A stretch of DNA of 64,000 nucleotides from QYOJ01 sp964449285 (GTDB taxonomy: Bacteria; Bacteroidota; Bacteroidia; Bacteroidales; FEN-979). Position numbers and translations under genes: made by a program. Below, one piece after another: positions 44,501 through 52,499 of this stretch. Numbering within the stretch: the stretch's first letter is position 1; every line of letters begins with the position of its first letter. The notes under the pieces were generated by a model that worked only from the letters and a program-made list of their open reading frames with translations, was not told the origin of the DNA and searched no databases. The stretch covers positions 1-64,000 of the forward strand of contig CAYUZX010000001.1 of NCBI GenBank assembly GCA_964449285.1, in the 5' to 3' direction.

Positions 44501-44929
44501 TTATTCTTTTTTCTTTTTCGCCTTTGGCGCTTTTACTTTGGGTTCGGCAGCAGCAGCTTTTTTGGTAGTTGCCTTTTTTGCAACAGGTTTTTTAACAGCC
44601 GGTTTTTTTACTACTGGCTTTTTGACCGCTGGAATCTCTGCGACTGGAACTTCTACAACTGGAACTTCTATAACTGGAACTTCTATAACTGGAGCTTCTA
44701 CAACTGGAGCTTCTACAACTGGAGCTTCAATAACACGAGTTTCCACTATAGGAGTCTCTAAAACCGGAGTCTCAACTATCTTAACTTTTTCAACTTTTTT
44801 ATGTTTCACCTCTTTTTTTGCTTTCGCAGTTGCTACCAGGATAGCTTTTTTCGCTTTCCTTGGCCGGCTAACGCCATAACTCTTGTTGATGATTTTGCCT
44901 CTTTTGCTCTTTTTATCTCCTTTTCCCAT
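44501..44929 (-). CDS. THX-type ribosomal protein fused to a pentapeptide-repeat, Lys-rich tail
   Basis: 142 residues. The first ~28 (MGKGDKKSKRGKIINKSYG, then VSRPRKAKK) match the small 30S ribosomal protein THX of Bacteroidota, normally only 25-50 residues long. Here it continues into a Lys-rich link and 14 consecutive pentapeptides (residues 51-120): ten acidic ones of type VVEAP/VIEVP, then four basic ones of type VVKKP, then an Ala/Lys tail ending KKKKE. The tail resembles histone H1-like or AlgP-like proteins. The ATG at 44929 is chosen because THX starts there; the frame is open 14 codons upstream. Its stop is close to the presumed start of rsmG. Confidence 0.8.
   Translation of the reverse strand: MGKGDKKSKRGKIINKSYGVSRPRKAKKAILVATAKAKKEVKHKKVEKVKIVETPVLETPIVETRVIEAPVVEAPVVEAPVIEVPVIEVPVVEVPVAEIPAVKKPVVKKPAVKKPVAKKATTKKAAAAEPKVKAPKAKKKKE
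44570..44779 (-). repeat. Fourteen tandem 15-base coding repeats
   Basis: DNA units of 15 bases (on the plus strand, variants of AACTGGAACTTCTAT / AACTGGAGCTTCTAC) encode the pentapeptides of the THX-tail protein. Adjacent units differ by only a few bases, so copy number could change by slippage or recombination. Confidence 0.85.
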
Positions 44930-44984
44930 AACGCTCTTTTTAGATTTTCTTTCTTGGTTTACAGGCGGCAAAAGTAATAAAATT

Positions 44985-45680
44985 TTATGGATTGCTCATG
45001 AAGTTACGAATGATCAAATCCGGCTTTTTAATCATTGCGGAGGCCCAGGAGATCAATGTATTGGTTTCTTCTTCTTCAGAAAGCCTCCAGTTGATTTTCG
45101 AAGCGTGCAACCTGCCTGTAAGAGCATGTAATAGAATTGCGGCTGAGACACTGATGTTTAAACTTTCAGTAAATCCAACCATAGGTATCCGGATAAATTT
45201 ATCTGCTAATTTAAGCGCATCAGGGGTCAGACCGCGAAGTTCAGTGCCGAATAGCAGGGCAATTTTTTTTTCGAGTGGAAACGATTCCGGGGTGAAATCA
45301 TCCTGGTGAGGTGTTGTCGCCACGATCTGATAGCCTTGTTCTTTTAACCCGGAGAGGCATTTAATCGTGTTGTTCTGATCCTGGTTGTATTTTAACAGGT
45401 TCAGCCATTTGGCAGATCCAAGAGCTACATCTGGATTTATTTCGTATTTATTCCTGTTCTCTATGATATGGACATCCTGAATCCCAAAACAATCACAACT
45501 ACGCAGTACCGCGCTTGCGTTGTGAGGCTGGTAAATATCTTCAAGCACGATGGTAATATATTGGGTCCGGAAGCGGATAATATCCTGGAATTTTTGTTGT
45601 TTATGCTCTGAAATAAAGGTAAGGAGGTAGGCAAGTATCCGTTGTCGGTCAGGGAAGGAGTAACTGGAAGCTAGGTTCAT
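44985..45680 (-). CDS. SPOUT-family RNA 2'-O-methyltransferase (TrmH-like)
   Basis: 231 residues with the TrmH/SpoU motifs: ITIVLEDIYQPHNASAVLRS (motif 1, N-x-x-A-x-x-R), FGIQDVHIIE, ALLFGTELRGLTPDAL (motif 2) and VGFTESLNISVSAAILLH (motif 3). Motif order and length match tRNA (Gm18) methyltransferase TrmH. The ATG at 45680 (MNLASSYSFPDRQ) is preferred to a start 19 codons upstream. It is transcribed divergently from the TPR gene at 45790. Confidence 0.87.
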   Translation of the reverse strand: MNLASSYSFPDRQRILAYLLTFISEHKQQKFQDIIRFRTQYITIVLEDIYQPHNASAVLRSCDCFGIQDVHIIENRNKYEINPDVALGSAKWLNLLKYNQDQNNTIKCLSGLKEQGYQIVATTPHQDDFTPESFPLEKKIALLFGTELRGLTPDALKLADKFIRIPMVGFTESLNISVSAAILLHALTGRLHASKINWRLSEEEETNTLISWASAMIKKPDLIIRNFMSNP

Positions 45681-45727
45681 GGCTATCCGTTTCAAAATGA
45701 GCTGTAAAAGTAAAAAAAAGCGCCCGG

Positions 45728-45759
45728 TTGATTTCATTTCAAGAAAAAAACTAATTTTG
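45728..45759 (+). promoter_or_regulatory. Promoter of the YfgM-like TPR gene
   Basis: TTG (45728-45730) and TAATTTTG (45752-45759) are 21 bases apart. It lies inside the 5' open frame and so supports the internal ATG at 45790. Confidence 0.7.
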
Positions 45760-45789
45760 CACTTCCAAAATCAAGCAAATATCCCATCT

Positions 45790-46488
45790 ATGACTGCAAA
45801 AAAGGTTGATACGAAGAAGGCAGATGAACGGCTTCACACCGTTGAAGAGGCTCTAAGCAAGACAGAATCGTTTATTGAGAACAACCAAAAAATTATCCTG
45901 ATTATAGTTGGAGTGCTGATTGTCATTGTACTCGGATTCTTTGGCTTCAGAAAGTATTATCTTGAGCCAAAGGAAAAAGAGGCGCAAGGTCAGATGTTCA
46001 TGGCAGAGATGTATTTTGAGCAGGATTCGCTTTCAAAAGCGCTTAACGGTGATGGAAACTACCTTGGATTTTTGGATATCATCGATCAATATGGCCTAAC
46101 GAAATCTGCGAACCTGGCTTCATACTATGCAGGGATAAGTTACCTGAAGCTGGGAGATTTTGAGCAGGCAATCGAATACCTGAAGGATTTTGACGGCAAC
46201 GACAAGGTTGCTGCCCCCATGGCTACGGGCGCTATCGGAGATGCATACATGGAACTTGATAACGTTGACAAAGCAATTGGCTATTATATTGATGCTGCCG
46301 ACCAGAGCAATAATGAACTCACTGCCCCTCTCTTCCTGATGAAAGCTGGTATGGCTTATGAGATCCAGGGGAACTACCGTAAGGCACTGGAGCTTTACAA
46401 ACGTATCAAGAAAGAGTATCCACGTTCGTTTGAAGGAACTCAAATTGATAAGTTCATCAGTTTAACACAAAAGAAAGTGAACGAATAG
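45790..46488 (+). CDS. Membrane-anchored TPR protein (YfgM-like layout)
   Basis: 232 residues. Cytoplasmic N-terminus (KADERLHTVEEALSKTESF), one membrane helix (IILIIVGVLIVIVLGFFGF) and a periplasmic domain with tetratricopeptide repeats (ASYYAGISYLKLGDFEQAIE, AIGDAYMELDNVDKAIGYY, GMAYEIQGNYRKALELYKRI). The layout resembles the YfgM/BamD-like chaperone-adaptor group, but a function in this phylum is not known to me. Stop TAG. Confidence 0.8.
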   Translation: MTAKKVDTKKADERLHTVEEALSKTESFIENNQKIILIIVGVLIVIVLGFFGFRKYYLEPKEKEAQGQMFMAEMYFEQDSLSKALNGDGNYLGFLDIIDQYGLTKSANLASYYAGISYLKLGDFEQAIEYLKDFDGNDKVAAPMATGAIGDAYMELDNVDKAIGYYIDAADQSNNELTAPLFLMKAGMAYEIQGNYRKALELYKRIKKEYPRSFEGTQIDKFISLTQKKVNE

Positions 46489-46558
46489 CTTGTGCATAAT
46501 AAGATGTAAGAGGTCAATAGTTAATGCTATTGGCCTTCTTTTTTGAGTTGTTTTCGTT

Positions 46559-46566
46559 TACTTTTG
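46559..46566 (+). promoter_or_regulatory. fmt -7 element, predicted leaderless
   Basis: TACTTTTG ends 5 bases before the fmt ATG at 46572. No ideal -33 TTG; a TTG at 46530-46532 is 26 bases upstream. Confidence 0.45.
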
Positions 46567-46571
46567 CAATT

Positions 46572-47534
46572 ATGGAAACCAATCCTCGAATCGTTTTTTT
46601 CGGAACACCCGAATTTGCTGTGGTTTCCCTGGATGCACTGCTAAGGGCTGGGTTCACTATAGCAGGAGTAGTAACCGCTCCTGACAAGGCGGCTGGGAGG
46701 GGACTGACAGTTTCAAAATCGGCTGTCAAGAGATATGCACTTACTCATAATCTGCCTCTTTTTCAGCCCGAGAGGTTGAAAAGTCAGGAATTTCATCATG
46801 CACTTGCTGCTCTTAAACCTGACATCCAGATAGTGGTAGCATTCAGGATGTTGCCGAAAGAGGTGTGGAGCCTACCAACGCTGGGAACCTTTAACCTGCA
46901 TGCCTCACTGTTGCCTCAATACCGGGGAGCAGCCCCAATTAACCGGGCTATTATGAATGGGGAGGAGGAGACAGGGGTAACTACGTTTTTTATTAATGAA
47001 GAGATTGATACGGGTAGTATCTTAATGCAGGAATATTTACAGATACACCCTGACGAAAATGCAGGTGAATTGCATGACCGGTTAATGGTCCTTGGTGCCG
47101 AACTTGTTGTGAAAACGGTTGACGGGATTGTTTCAGGGGCTGTTTCTGCAGTATCACAGGAGTTGATAAGTATGGCGCCCGGGCAACTCAAACTGGCTCC
47201 TAAGATTCACAAAAGTGATACCAATATTGATTGGGACCAGGATACGCGAACTGTTTACAACCAGATCAGAGGGCTGACTCCATACCCTGGCGTATACACT
47301 GAGATTGAACTTAAAGATGGATCTTCCCTTGTTTTTAAAGTTGGATCGGTCAGGGTTTCTGACACCCCTTATCAACAGGCATTGATTCCGGGAAATGTCT
47401 TCACAGACCGAAAACGATTTCTGAAGATAGCGACCCGGGACGGATATATTGAGGTTCTGACCCTTCAACCTGCTTCCAAAAAACTGATGAACGTCAGCGA
47501 TTTTTTAAATGGATCGGGCGCTCTTTTAACATGA
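46572..47534 (+). CDS. fmt: Methionyl-tRNA formyltransferase
   Basis: Formylates initiator Met-tRNA. 320 residues: RIVFFGTPEFAVVSLDALL, VVTAPDKAAGRG, FNLHASLLPQYRGAAPINRA (HxSLLPxxRGxxP catalytic loop with Asn, His), GVTTFFINEEIDTGSIL and the C-terminal RGLTPYPGVYTEI domain. The ATG at 46572 (METNPRIVFF) is preferred over 46524 because a -7 element lies between. Confidence 0.95.
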   Translation: METNPRIVFFGTPEFAVVSLDALLRAGFTIAGVVTAPDKAAGRGLTVSKSAVKRYALTHNLPLFQPERLKSQEFHHALAALKPDIQIVVAFRMLPKEVWSLPTLGTFNLHASLLPQYRGAAPINRAIMNGEEETGVTTFFINEEIDTGSILMQEYLQIHPDENAGELHDRLMVLGAELVVKTVDGIVSGAVSAVSQELISMAPGQLKLAPKIHKSDTNIDWDQDTRTVYNQIRGLTPYPGVYTEIELKDGSSLVFKVGSVRVSDTPYQQALIPGNVFTDRKRFLKIATRDGYIEVLTLQPASKKLMNVSDFLNGSGALLT

Positions 47535-47622
47535 AACCCTTGCTAGTTGTGGCTTTTCGGTCTCAGTTATTAACAAAAACATTGATTTATTAACATTTAT
47601 GCTGGTTTTCGACGATCAAACA

Positions 47623-47652
47623 TTGACAAAGCCTGTAAATAGTGTATATTTG
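47623..47652 (+). promoter_or_regulatory. HU gene promoter
   Basis: TTG (47623-47625, in TTGACA) and TATATTTG (47645-47652) are 19 bases apart; near-ideal and consistent with high expression. Leader about 35 bases. Confidence 0.8.
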
Positions 47653-47691
47653 TGAGGTTAAAAAATGAGTATTCACTTAAATTGAACGAAA

Positions 47692-47964
47692 ATGAACAAG
47701 GCTCAATTAATCGAAGCAATCGCAGGTGAAGCAAAAATGACGAAAGCTGATGCTAAAAGAGCATTAGAGGCTGTCGTTGGTGCCACTACTAAGGCACTTG
47801 CCAAAGGCGAAAGAGTTGCTTTAGTCGGTTTCGGTTCTTTTGCAGTTTCCAAGAGAGCTGCTCGCAAAGGCCGCAATCCTCAGAATGGCAAAGAGATCAA
47901 GATCGCTGCCAAGAAAGTAGTAAAATTCAAAGCTGGTGCTGAGTTAGCTAAGAAAGTTAAATAA
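47692..47964 (+). CDS. hup: HU-family DNA-binding protein
   Basis: Nucleoid protein of 90 residues: MNKAQLIEAIAGEAKMTKAD, VALVGFGSFAVSKRAARKGR and NPQNGKEIKIAAKKVVKF, the arm motif GRNPxTGxxxxI present. It has a strong promoter and a strong bidirectional terminator. Confidence 0.96.
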   Translation: MNKAQLIEAIAGEAKMTKADAKRALEAVVGATTKALAKGERVALVGFGSFAVSKRAARKGRNPQNGKEIKIAAKKVVKFKAGAELAKKVK

Positions 47965-47977
47965 GGGCTAAATCGCA

Positions 47978-48020
47978 CAAAAAAAGGAGGGGCAATTCAT
48001 GAATTGCCCCTCCTTTTTTT
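47978..48020. terminator. Bidirectional terminator shared by HU and the DNA glycosylase
   Basis: A perfect palindrome of about 40 bases: seven A, AGGAGGGGCAATTC around 47985-47998, the mirror GAATTGCCCCTCCT and seven T. It terminates HU on the plus strand and the glycosylase gene on the minus strand. One arm also encodes the last residues (KKRRGNS and stop) of the glycosylase. Confidence 0.9.
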
Positions 48021-48605
48021 CAGGAGAAACCGGTAGGGGAGTTTTGCATCGTCTCCTGCGTAGGCTATGCCGATCCGTGTGGTGATATGGATCTCCTCGG
48101 GAAGAATTGGCTCCCCGTCATCTTCAATCCAGATCGCAGGTTTGCCAGGATCAGAAGGTATGCGAGTGAGGTCAATGCCTGAATGAGAGTAAAGGATCCC
48201 CAGAGCCTTTGCGACTTTTCCCGGTCCGTTTGAGAACCCGTTACCGATCATCTCTCTTCCTCTTCGTTGCTCCATCTTTTCAATGCCATCGGATGGCTGG
48301 ATCGCTCGTATCAATACGGCATGCGGAATTCCTTCGGTATTTGTCACAACGTTGAAAAGTGAATGCATCCCGTAACAGAGGTAAACATAGGCAATACCCC
48401 CTTTTGAATACATGATCTCAGTACGGTGCGTTCTCCTTCCTCCGTAGGCATGGGAAGCTCTGTCGGTCACGCCTGCATAAGCTTCGGTTTCGGTGATAAT
48501 CCCTGATGTTTGTTTACCATCTATCCTGGAATAAAGCCGCTTCCCAAGTAACTCGCGAGCAAGTGAAACGACATCTGGCTGGAGGTAGAAGGAACGGGAA
48601 AGCAT
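47997..48605 (-). CDS. DNA-3-methyladenine glycosylase (AAG/MPG family)
   Basis: Removes alkylated and deaminated purines from DNA. 202 residues: ARELLGKRLYSRIDGKQTSG, catalytic ITETEAYAGVTDRASHAYGG, GGIAYVYLCYGMHSLFNVVT and FSNGPGKVAKALGI, all diagnostic for the eukaryotic-type AAG family. ATG 48605 is preferred to the TTG two codons upstream. The C-terminal basic tail is encoded by the shared terminator. Confidence 0.94.
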   Translation of the reverse strand: MLSRSFYLQPDVVSLARELLGKRLYSRIDGKQTSGIITETEAYAGVTDRASHAYGGRRTHRTEIMYSKGGIAYVYLCYGMHSLFNVVTNTEGIPHAVLIRAIQPSDGIEKMEQRRGREMIGNGFSNGPGKVAKALGILYSHSGIDLTRIPSDPGKPAIWIEDDGEPILPEEIHITTRIGIAYAGDDAKLPYRFLLKKRRGNS

Positions 48606-48682
48606 AGACAATTACGAATGACGAATTACAAATTCAAGTTCGAGTACCGAAGTTAAAGGTAATTATTCAGATTGCTATTATT

Positions 48683-49486
48683 TCAGGTCTTGTAACAGTC
48701 GAAACAGACGAAAGGGATGGAGAGTGTGAATTCACCATCCTTATCGCAAATTGCATTAATCCGCTGCTGGATTCGTAGCATCACTTCTCTCTCTTTGTTT
48801 CCAGGAAGGATTGCTTTCCATGTATCAAGGAAGAAGTTCCGGATGAGATAATGCCGGAAGATAGCTTCTGCATTGGTAAACCTGTATTTAAACCCGTCGA
48901 TATTGATACTTGTAATTGAGAATCCGGTAGAGATTATCAGCCCCTTTAGGAAATCTACAGATTTCCGTTTCGACAAGATGTGATCTTCCATTAGCGCAAG
49001 CTCTTTCACCAACCTGGTTTCCCGAAGCACCTCTTCAAAAATCTTGTAAAACTCAATCATGGTATGTGGAAGGTTCATGGTTACCACCATCTGAGTACCT
49101 GGTTTTGCAACGCGGTAACACTCCTTGAAGGCCATCGGTTGATCATTGACATTGTTCAGCCCGTTGTTGGAAGTGATCAGGTCAAACTGATCATTGTCAA
49201 ATGGCATCTTTTCTGCAGCTCCCCTGATAATGGTTGCATTTGGGATCTCCCTGTGTGTGATTTTTGCAGAGACTATCTGGATGGCATCCTCCAGGGGGTC
49301 CAATCCGGTGACATGACCCGGTGTCCCAAGTCGATCAGCGATTTCGAGCATGGGGAATCCATTACCGCTCCCTACATCAAGAACCCTCATCCCTTGCTTC
49401 AATCGGATTGTGTCCAGGAGCATCAGGCCAAATGGGGCAGACCAGAGGGGGAGTTCGTCGTACGATTCAATATTTAAGCCTGTCAT
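48683..49486 (-). CDS. Class I SAM-dependent methyltransferase
   Basis: 267 residues with a UbiE/Methyltransf_11-like core: MRVLDVGSGNGFPMLEIADR (motif I), VTGLDPLEDAIQIV (motif II, acidic), AAEKMPFDNDQFDLITSNNG (motif IV) and ECYRVAKPGTQMVV. The substrate is unknown. The C-terminus ends in CFDCYKT, a close Cys pair worth noting. A -7-like TATTTTTG (49546-49539) is about 50 bases upstream. Confidence 0.82.
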   Translation of the reverse strand: MTGLNIESYDELPLWSAPFGLMLLDTIRLKQGMRVLDVGSGNGFPMLEIADRLGTPGHVTGLDPLEDAIQIVSAKITHREIPNATIIRGAAEKMPFDNDQFDLITSNNGLNNVNDQPMAFKECYRVAKPGTQMVVTMNLPHTMIEFYKIFEEVLRETRLVKELALMEDHILSKRKSVDFLKGLIISTGFSITSINIDGFKYRFTNAEAIFRHYLIRNFFLDTWKAILPGNKEREVMLRIQQRINAICDKDGEFTLSIPFVCFDCYKT

Positions 49487-49804
49487 AAGTAATAAATATA
49501 GCGTATCTATTACGTTTCATTGTGTTGATTTCGAGGACCAAAAATAGTGGTTATTTTAGTCTCTGGTGGATTTTCCGTACCTTTGTGGTCCAGGGAATTG
49601 AATTTTTAGTTATGTATTGGTCATGCATCTGCAATCTTCCAATCATTCTTTCACTGAACTCCTCCCGGGATTATCTTTCTGGAATCGGTTAGCCTTTCAT
49701 TGGGTAAGCCCAACTAATTAAGTTATAATTAATTCTACAACCTGCAAAATCAGGTAGAACCATGCTTATTGTAGACCAAGTACGAACTCATTAATATAAT
49801 ACCT
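49487..49804. other. 318-base intergenic region: divergent promoters and a long leader
   Basis: Contains a minus -7-like element (49546-49539) for the methyltransferase and a plus one, TACCTTTG (49578-49585), that would give the acetyltransferase operon a leader of about 215 bases. Inside the leader are a possible 26-codon frame (ATG 49612 to TAG 49692, MYWSCICNLPII...) and a small hairpin near 49739-49760 (CCTG/CAGG). I see no tRNA, terminator or known riboswitch here. Confidence 0.4.
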
Positions 49805-50245
49805 ATGAAAATTAATTATTTTACAAATACAGTTTTATTGACGACTCTTGAAAAAAATGAGATCGTGGAGTTTCTTTTTGAACACCTTGACCAATTCGGA
49901 GATTCCAAAACCGCCATCCTCAATGCCATTGATTATGCCCTCGTATCCTCTCCGATGGCAGGAGGGTTCATCCTTGTTGCCCGGGAGGAAAAAGATATCG
50001 TCGGCGCTGTTGTAATGAACAAGACCGGGATGGAGGGTTACATTCCGGAAAATATCCTGGTATACATCGCAGTGCATAAGGATTATCGTGGGAAAGGAAT
50101 GGGTAAGAAGCTGATGCAGGAGGCGATCAAAATGGCAAAAGGGGATATTGCGTTGCATGTAGAACCTGATAATCCTGCCAGGCTATTGTATGAACGGCTT
50201 AACTTCACGAATAAATATCTAGAAATGAGGCTTGTAAAAAAATGA
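49805..50245 (+). CDS. GNAT-family N-acetyltransferase
   Basis: 146 residues. The acetyl-CoA site is IAVHKDYRGKGMGKKLMQEA (motif A, R/Q-x-x-G-x-G/A), preceded by a beta hairpin GGFILVAREEKDIVGAVVM and followed by NPARLLYERLNFTNKY. Substrate unknown. Its TGA overlaps the ATG of alr (ATGA), a coupling that points to an amine or amino acid substrate connected with the racemases. Confidence 0.87.
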   Translation: MKINYFTNTVLLTTLEKNEIVEFLFEHLDQFGDSKTAILNAIDYALVSSPMAGGFILVAREEKDIVGAVVMNKTGMEGYIPENILVYIAVHKDYRGKGMGKKLMQEAIKMAKGDIALHVEPDNPARLLYERLNFTNKYLEMRLVKK

Positions 50246-51423
50246 CTGAAATAACGTATACACTTCCGGCAACGTCACGCATCGAGCTTAATCCAGCTGC
50301 ATTGGAGAATAACCTGGATTTTCTCCGGAAATACATTGGTCCCCAGACAAAAATATCTTCCGTAGTGAAAGCGAATGCTTACGGACATGGATTCAATCAG
50401 TTTATTCCACTTGCAGAAGGCATGGGTATCGATCATTTCAGTGTATTTAGCTCCCATGAGGCGTTCCAGGTAAACTCAATCAAATCAACAGCAACGAGAC
50501 TGATGATCATGGGTTGGTTGTCAGATGATGAGATTGAGTGGGCGATTCAAAATAACATTGAGTTCTATGTTTTCGACCTTTCCCGGTTGGAATCTGCCAT
50601 TTCTTTAAGCAGGAAACTCGGAAAACCTGCAAAGATTCACTTCGAAGTGGAGACAGGGATGAACCGAACGGGCTTGAACAGGAAAGAACTTCGCCAGGCT
50701 GTAGAGATGATCAAACATCATCCGGATAACGTTCATGTTACAGGAGTTTGCACGCATTTTGCGGGAGCCGAAAGCATTGCAAATTATTACCGTGTTCAAG
50801 CCCAGATTCGAAAGTATAAGAAGATAGTAGCGTGGATGGAAACGCAAGGAATCAGGCCTGAGTTCAGGCATACGGCGAGTTCTGCCGCAGCGTTGAGTTA
50901 CCCCGCTACCCGGATGGACCTTGTAAGGATTGGTATTGCCCAATATGGCTTTTGGCCGAGTGCTGAGATCTATATGGATTATGTTCATTCTCTGAAGGAA
51001 AAAATTGATCCATTGCAACGTATGCTATCCTGGAAAAGTGAGATTATGAGTATCAAGGATGTAAGGGAGGGAGAATTTGTCAGTTATGGAACGACATACC
51101 TGGCTCAATCAGACAAACGGATCGCAGTAATACCCGTCGGTTATGCTTCAGGATTCAGTCGTTCACTGAGTAACCAGGGTCGTGTATTAATTGACGGACA
51201 GCGGGTCGCTGTAATCGGGTTAGTGAACATGAACATGCTGATTGCTGACATCACCCATATTCCTAACGCACAACCCGGCGACGAAGTAGTGTTGATTGGG
51301 AGACAGGGAGACCTGGAGATCAGTGTCGCTTCCTTCAGTGAGATCAGCAACCAATTGAATTATGAATTGCTGACAAGGTTGCCACAGGATATAAATAGGG
51401 TAGTAAAACCTTTAACACAATAG
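50242..51423 (+). CDS. alr: Alanine racemase
   Basis: PLP enzyme making D-alanine for peptidoglycan. 393 residues. Cofactor Lys43 lies in SSVVKANAYGHG. VCTHFAGAE, HTASSAAALSYP, VRIGIAQYGFWPS and the C-terminal FVSYGTTYLAQSDKRIAVIP with the second catalytic Tyr are present. The spacing VETGMNRTGL is usual. First of two consecutive racemase-like genes; the second starts 2 bases after its TAG. Confidence 0.93.
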   Translation: MTEITYTLPATSRIELNPAALENNLDFLRKYIGPQTKISSVVKANAYGHGFNQFIPLAEGMGIDHFSVFSSHEAFQVNSIKSTATRLMIMGWLSDDEIEWAIQNNIEFYVFDLSRLESAISLSRKLGKPAKIHFEVETGMNRTGLNRKELRQAVEMIKHHPDNVHVTGVCTHFAGAESIANYYRVQAQIRKYKKIVAWMETQGIRPEFRHTASSAAALSYPATRMDLVRIGIAQYGFWPSAEIYMDYVHSLKEKIDPLQRMLSWKSEIMSIKDVREGEFVSYGTTYLAQSDKRIAVIPVGYASGFSRSLSNQGRVLIDGQRVAVIGLVNMNMLIADITHIPNAQPGDEVVLIGRQGDLEISVASFSEISNQLNYELLTRLPQDINRVVKPLTQ

Positions 51424-51425
51424 CC

Positions 51426-52499
51426 ATGGCCTTTATCACAATGAACCGGAATAGACTGGCGCACAATTATCATTTCCTTGATGAACTGTTCACCAGGAAT
51501 CACATCGAATGGGGAGTGGTTAGCAAAGTCCTTTGCGGTAATGCACTTTATCTGCGTGAGTTGATTGACCTTGGAGCCAGGGAGGTCCATGATTCCAGGA
51601 TCAGTAATCTGAAAGCAATCAAGACGATCAACCCGAACGTTCAAACTGTTTACATCAAACCTCCGGCCAGGAGAGCCATCAAGAGCCTTATCAAGTATGC
51701 GGACGTTAGTTTCAATACCCAGCTGGAAACCATCCAATTGATTTCCGATGAGTCTGTCCGTCAGAATACACTGCACAAGATCATCATCATGATTGAGATG
51801 GGTGATTTACGGGAAGGGGTCATGGGAGACGACCTGATAGATTTTTATTCGAGCGTGTTTAAGCTGCCAAATATTGAAATTATCGGCATCGGTACTAATC
51901 TAAACTGTTTAAATGGCGTGATGCCTTCGCATGACAAGTTGGTTCAACTCAGTTTGTATAAGCAGTTGATTGATGCCAAATTCAACAAGCATATCAAATG
52001 GGCCTCAGGTGGATCCTCTGTTACCATTCCCCTATTGCTTAAGAAACTAATCCCTAAAGGGAATAACCATTTTCGGGTTGGAGAGACTCTTTTTCTTGGT
52101 AATAATCTGGTAACCGGAGAAACCATCAGGGGCATGAAAACCGATGTTTTCAAGTTATATGCTGAGATCATTGAACTGATGGAGAAGCCACGCGTACCGA
52201 TGGGAGAGATGGGTGTAAATGTGGCCGGGGAGCAAGTTACTTATGATGAAAAGGATTTTGGAAAAACTGCCTATCGGGCAATTCTTGATTTAGGTTTGCT
52301 GGATATTGATCCTAAGAATATCAAGCCCGAAGACAAGTCGATCAGCATCATTGGCGCCAGCAGCGACATGATTGTTCTGGATTTAGGAAGTCATAGAAAA
52401 AGGTACCAGGTGGGCGACCTGGTACCTTTCCGATTGAATTATATGGGGTTGCTTAGTATTCTAAACTCAGCCTATATAGGTAAAAAGGTTGTTGAGTGA
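51426..52499 (+). CDS. Second PLP amino acid racemase (COG3457, ornithine/alanine racemase type)
   Basis: 357 residues. Same barrel family as alanine racemase, but of the YhfX/Orr branch: NHIEWGVVSKVLCGN with the PLP Lys34, GAREVHDSRISNLKAI, IMIEMGDLREGVMGDDL, GIGTNLNCLNG, HIKWASGGSSVTIPLL, and FRVGETLFLGNN. Clostridial Orr racemises ornithine; related enzymes accept several amino acids. It has no separate Alr-type C-terminal Tyr motif. It is clearly in one operon with the acetyltransferase and alr. The coding end holds the terminator of the convergent peptidase gene. Its TGA abuts the peptidase stop. Confidence 0.85.
   Translation: MAFITMNRNRLAHNYHFLDELFTRNHIEWGVVSKVLCGNALYLRELIDLGAREVHDSRISNLKAIKTINPNVQTVYIKPPARRAIKSLIKYADVSFNTQLETIQLISDESVRQNTLHKIIIMIEMGDLREGVMGDDLIDFYSSVFKLPNIEIIGIGTNLNCLNGVMPSHDKLVQLSLYKQLIDAKFNKHIKWASGGSSVTIPLLLKKLIPKGNNHFRVGETLFLGNNLVTGETIRGMKTDVFKLYAEIIELMEKPRVPMGEMGVNVAGEQVTYDEKDFGKTAYRAILDLGLLDIDPKNIKPEDKSISIIGASSDMIVLDLGSHRKRYQVGDLVPFRLNYMGLLSILNSAYIGKKVVE
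52397..52429 (-). terminator. S46 peptidase terminator, inside the racemase coding end
   Basis: A perfect 13-bp stem, AAAGGTACCAGGT (52399-52411) with ACCTGGTACCTTT (52417-52429), and a 5-base loop. On the minus strand it ends in TTTTTC. It lies 71 bases past the peptidase stop. Confidence 0.8.

Noticed and set aside
44498..44879. Plus-strand repetitive frames (Asn-Trp-rich and Thr-Gly-rich)
   Set aside because: They are antisense readings of the 15-base repeats of the THX-tail gene.
44985..45680. Calling the SPOUT methyltransferase trmH with full certainty
   Set aside because: The motifs are shared with other 2'-O-methyltransferases of the SpoU family; the RNA target cannot be told from sequence alone, so no symbol was given.
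49612..49692. 26-codon frame in the leader of the acetyltransferase operon as a gene
   Set aside because: No ribosome-binding or codon evidence and no recognisable family; kept only as a possible leader element.
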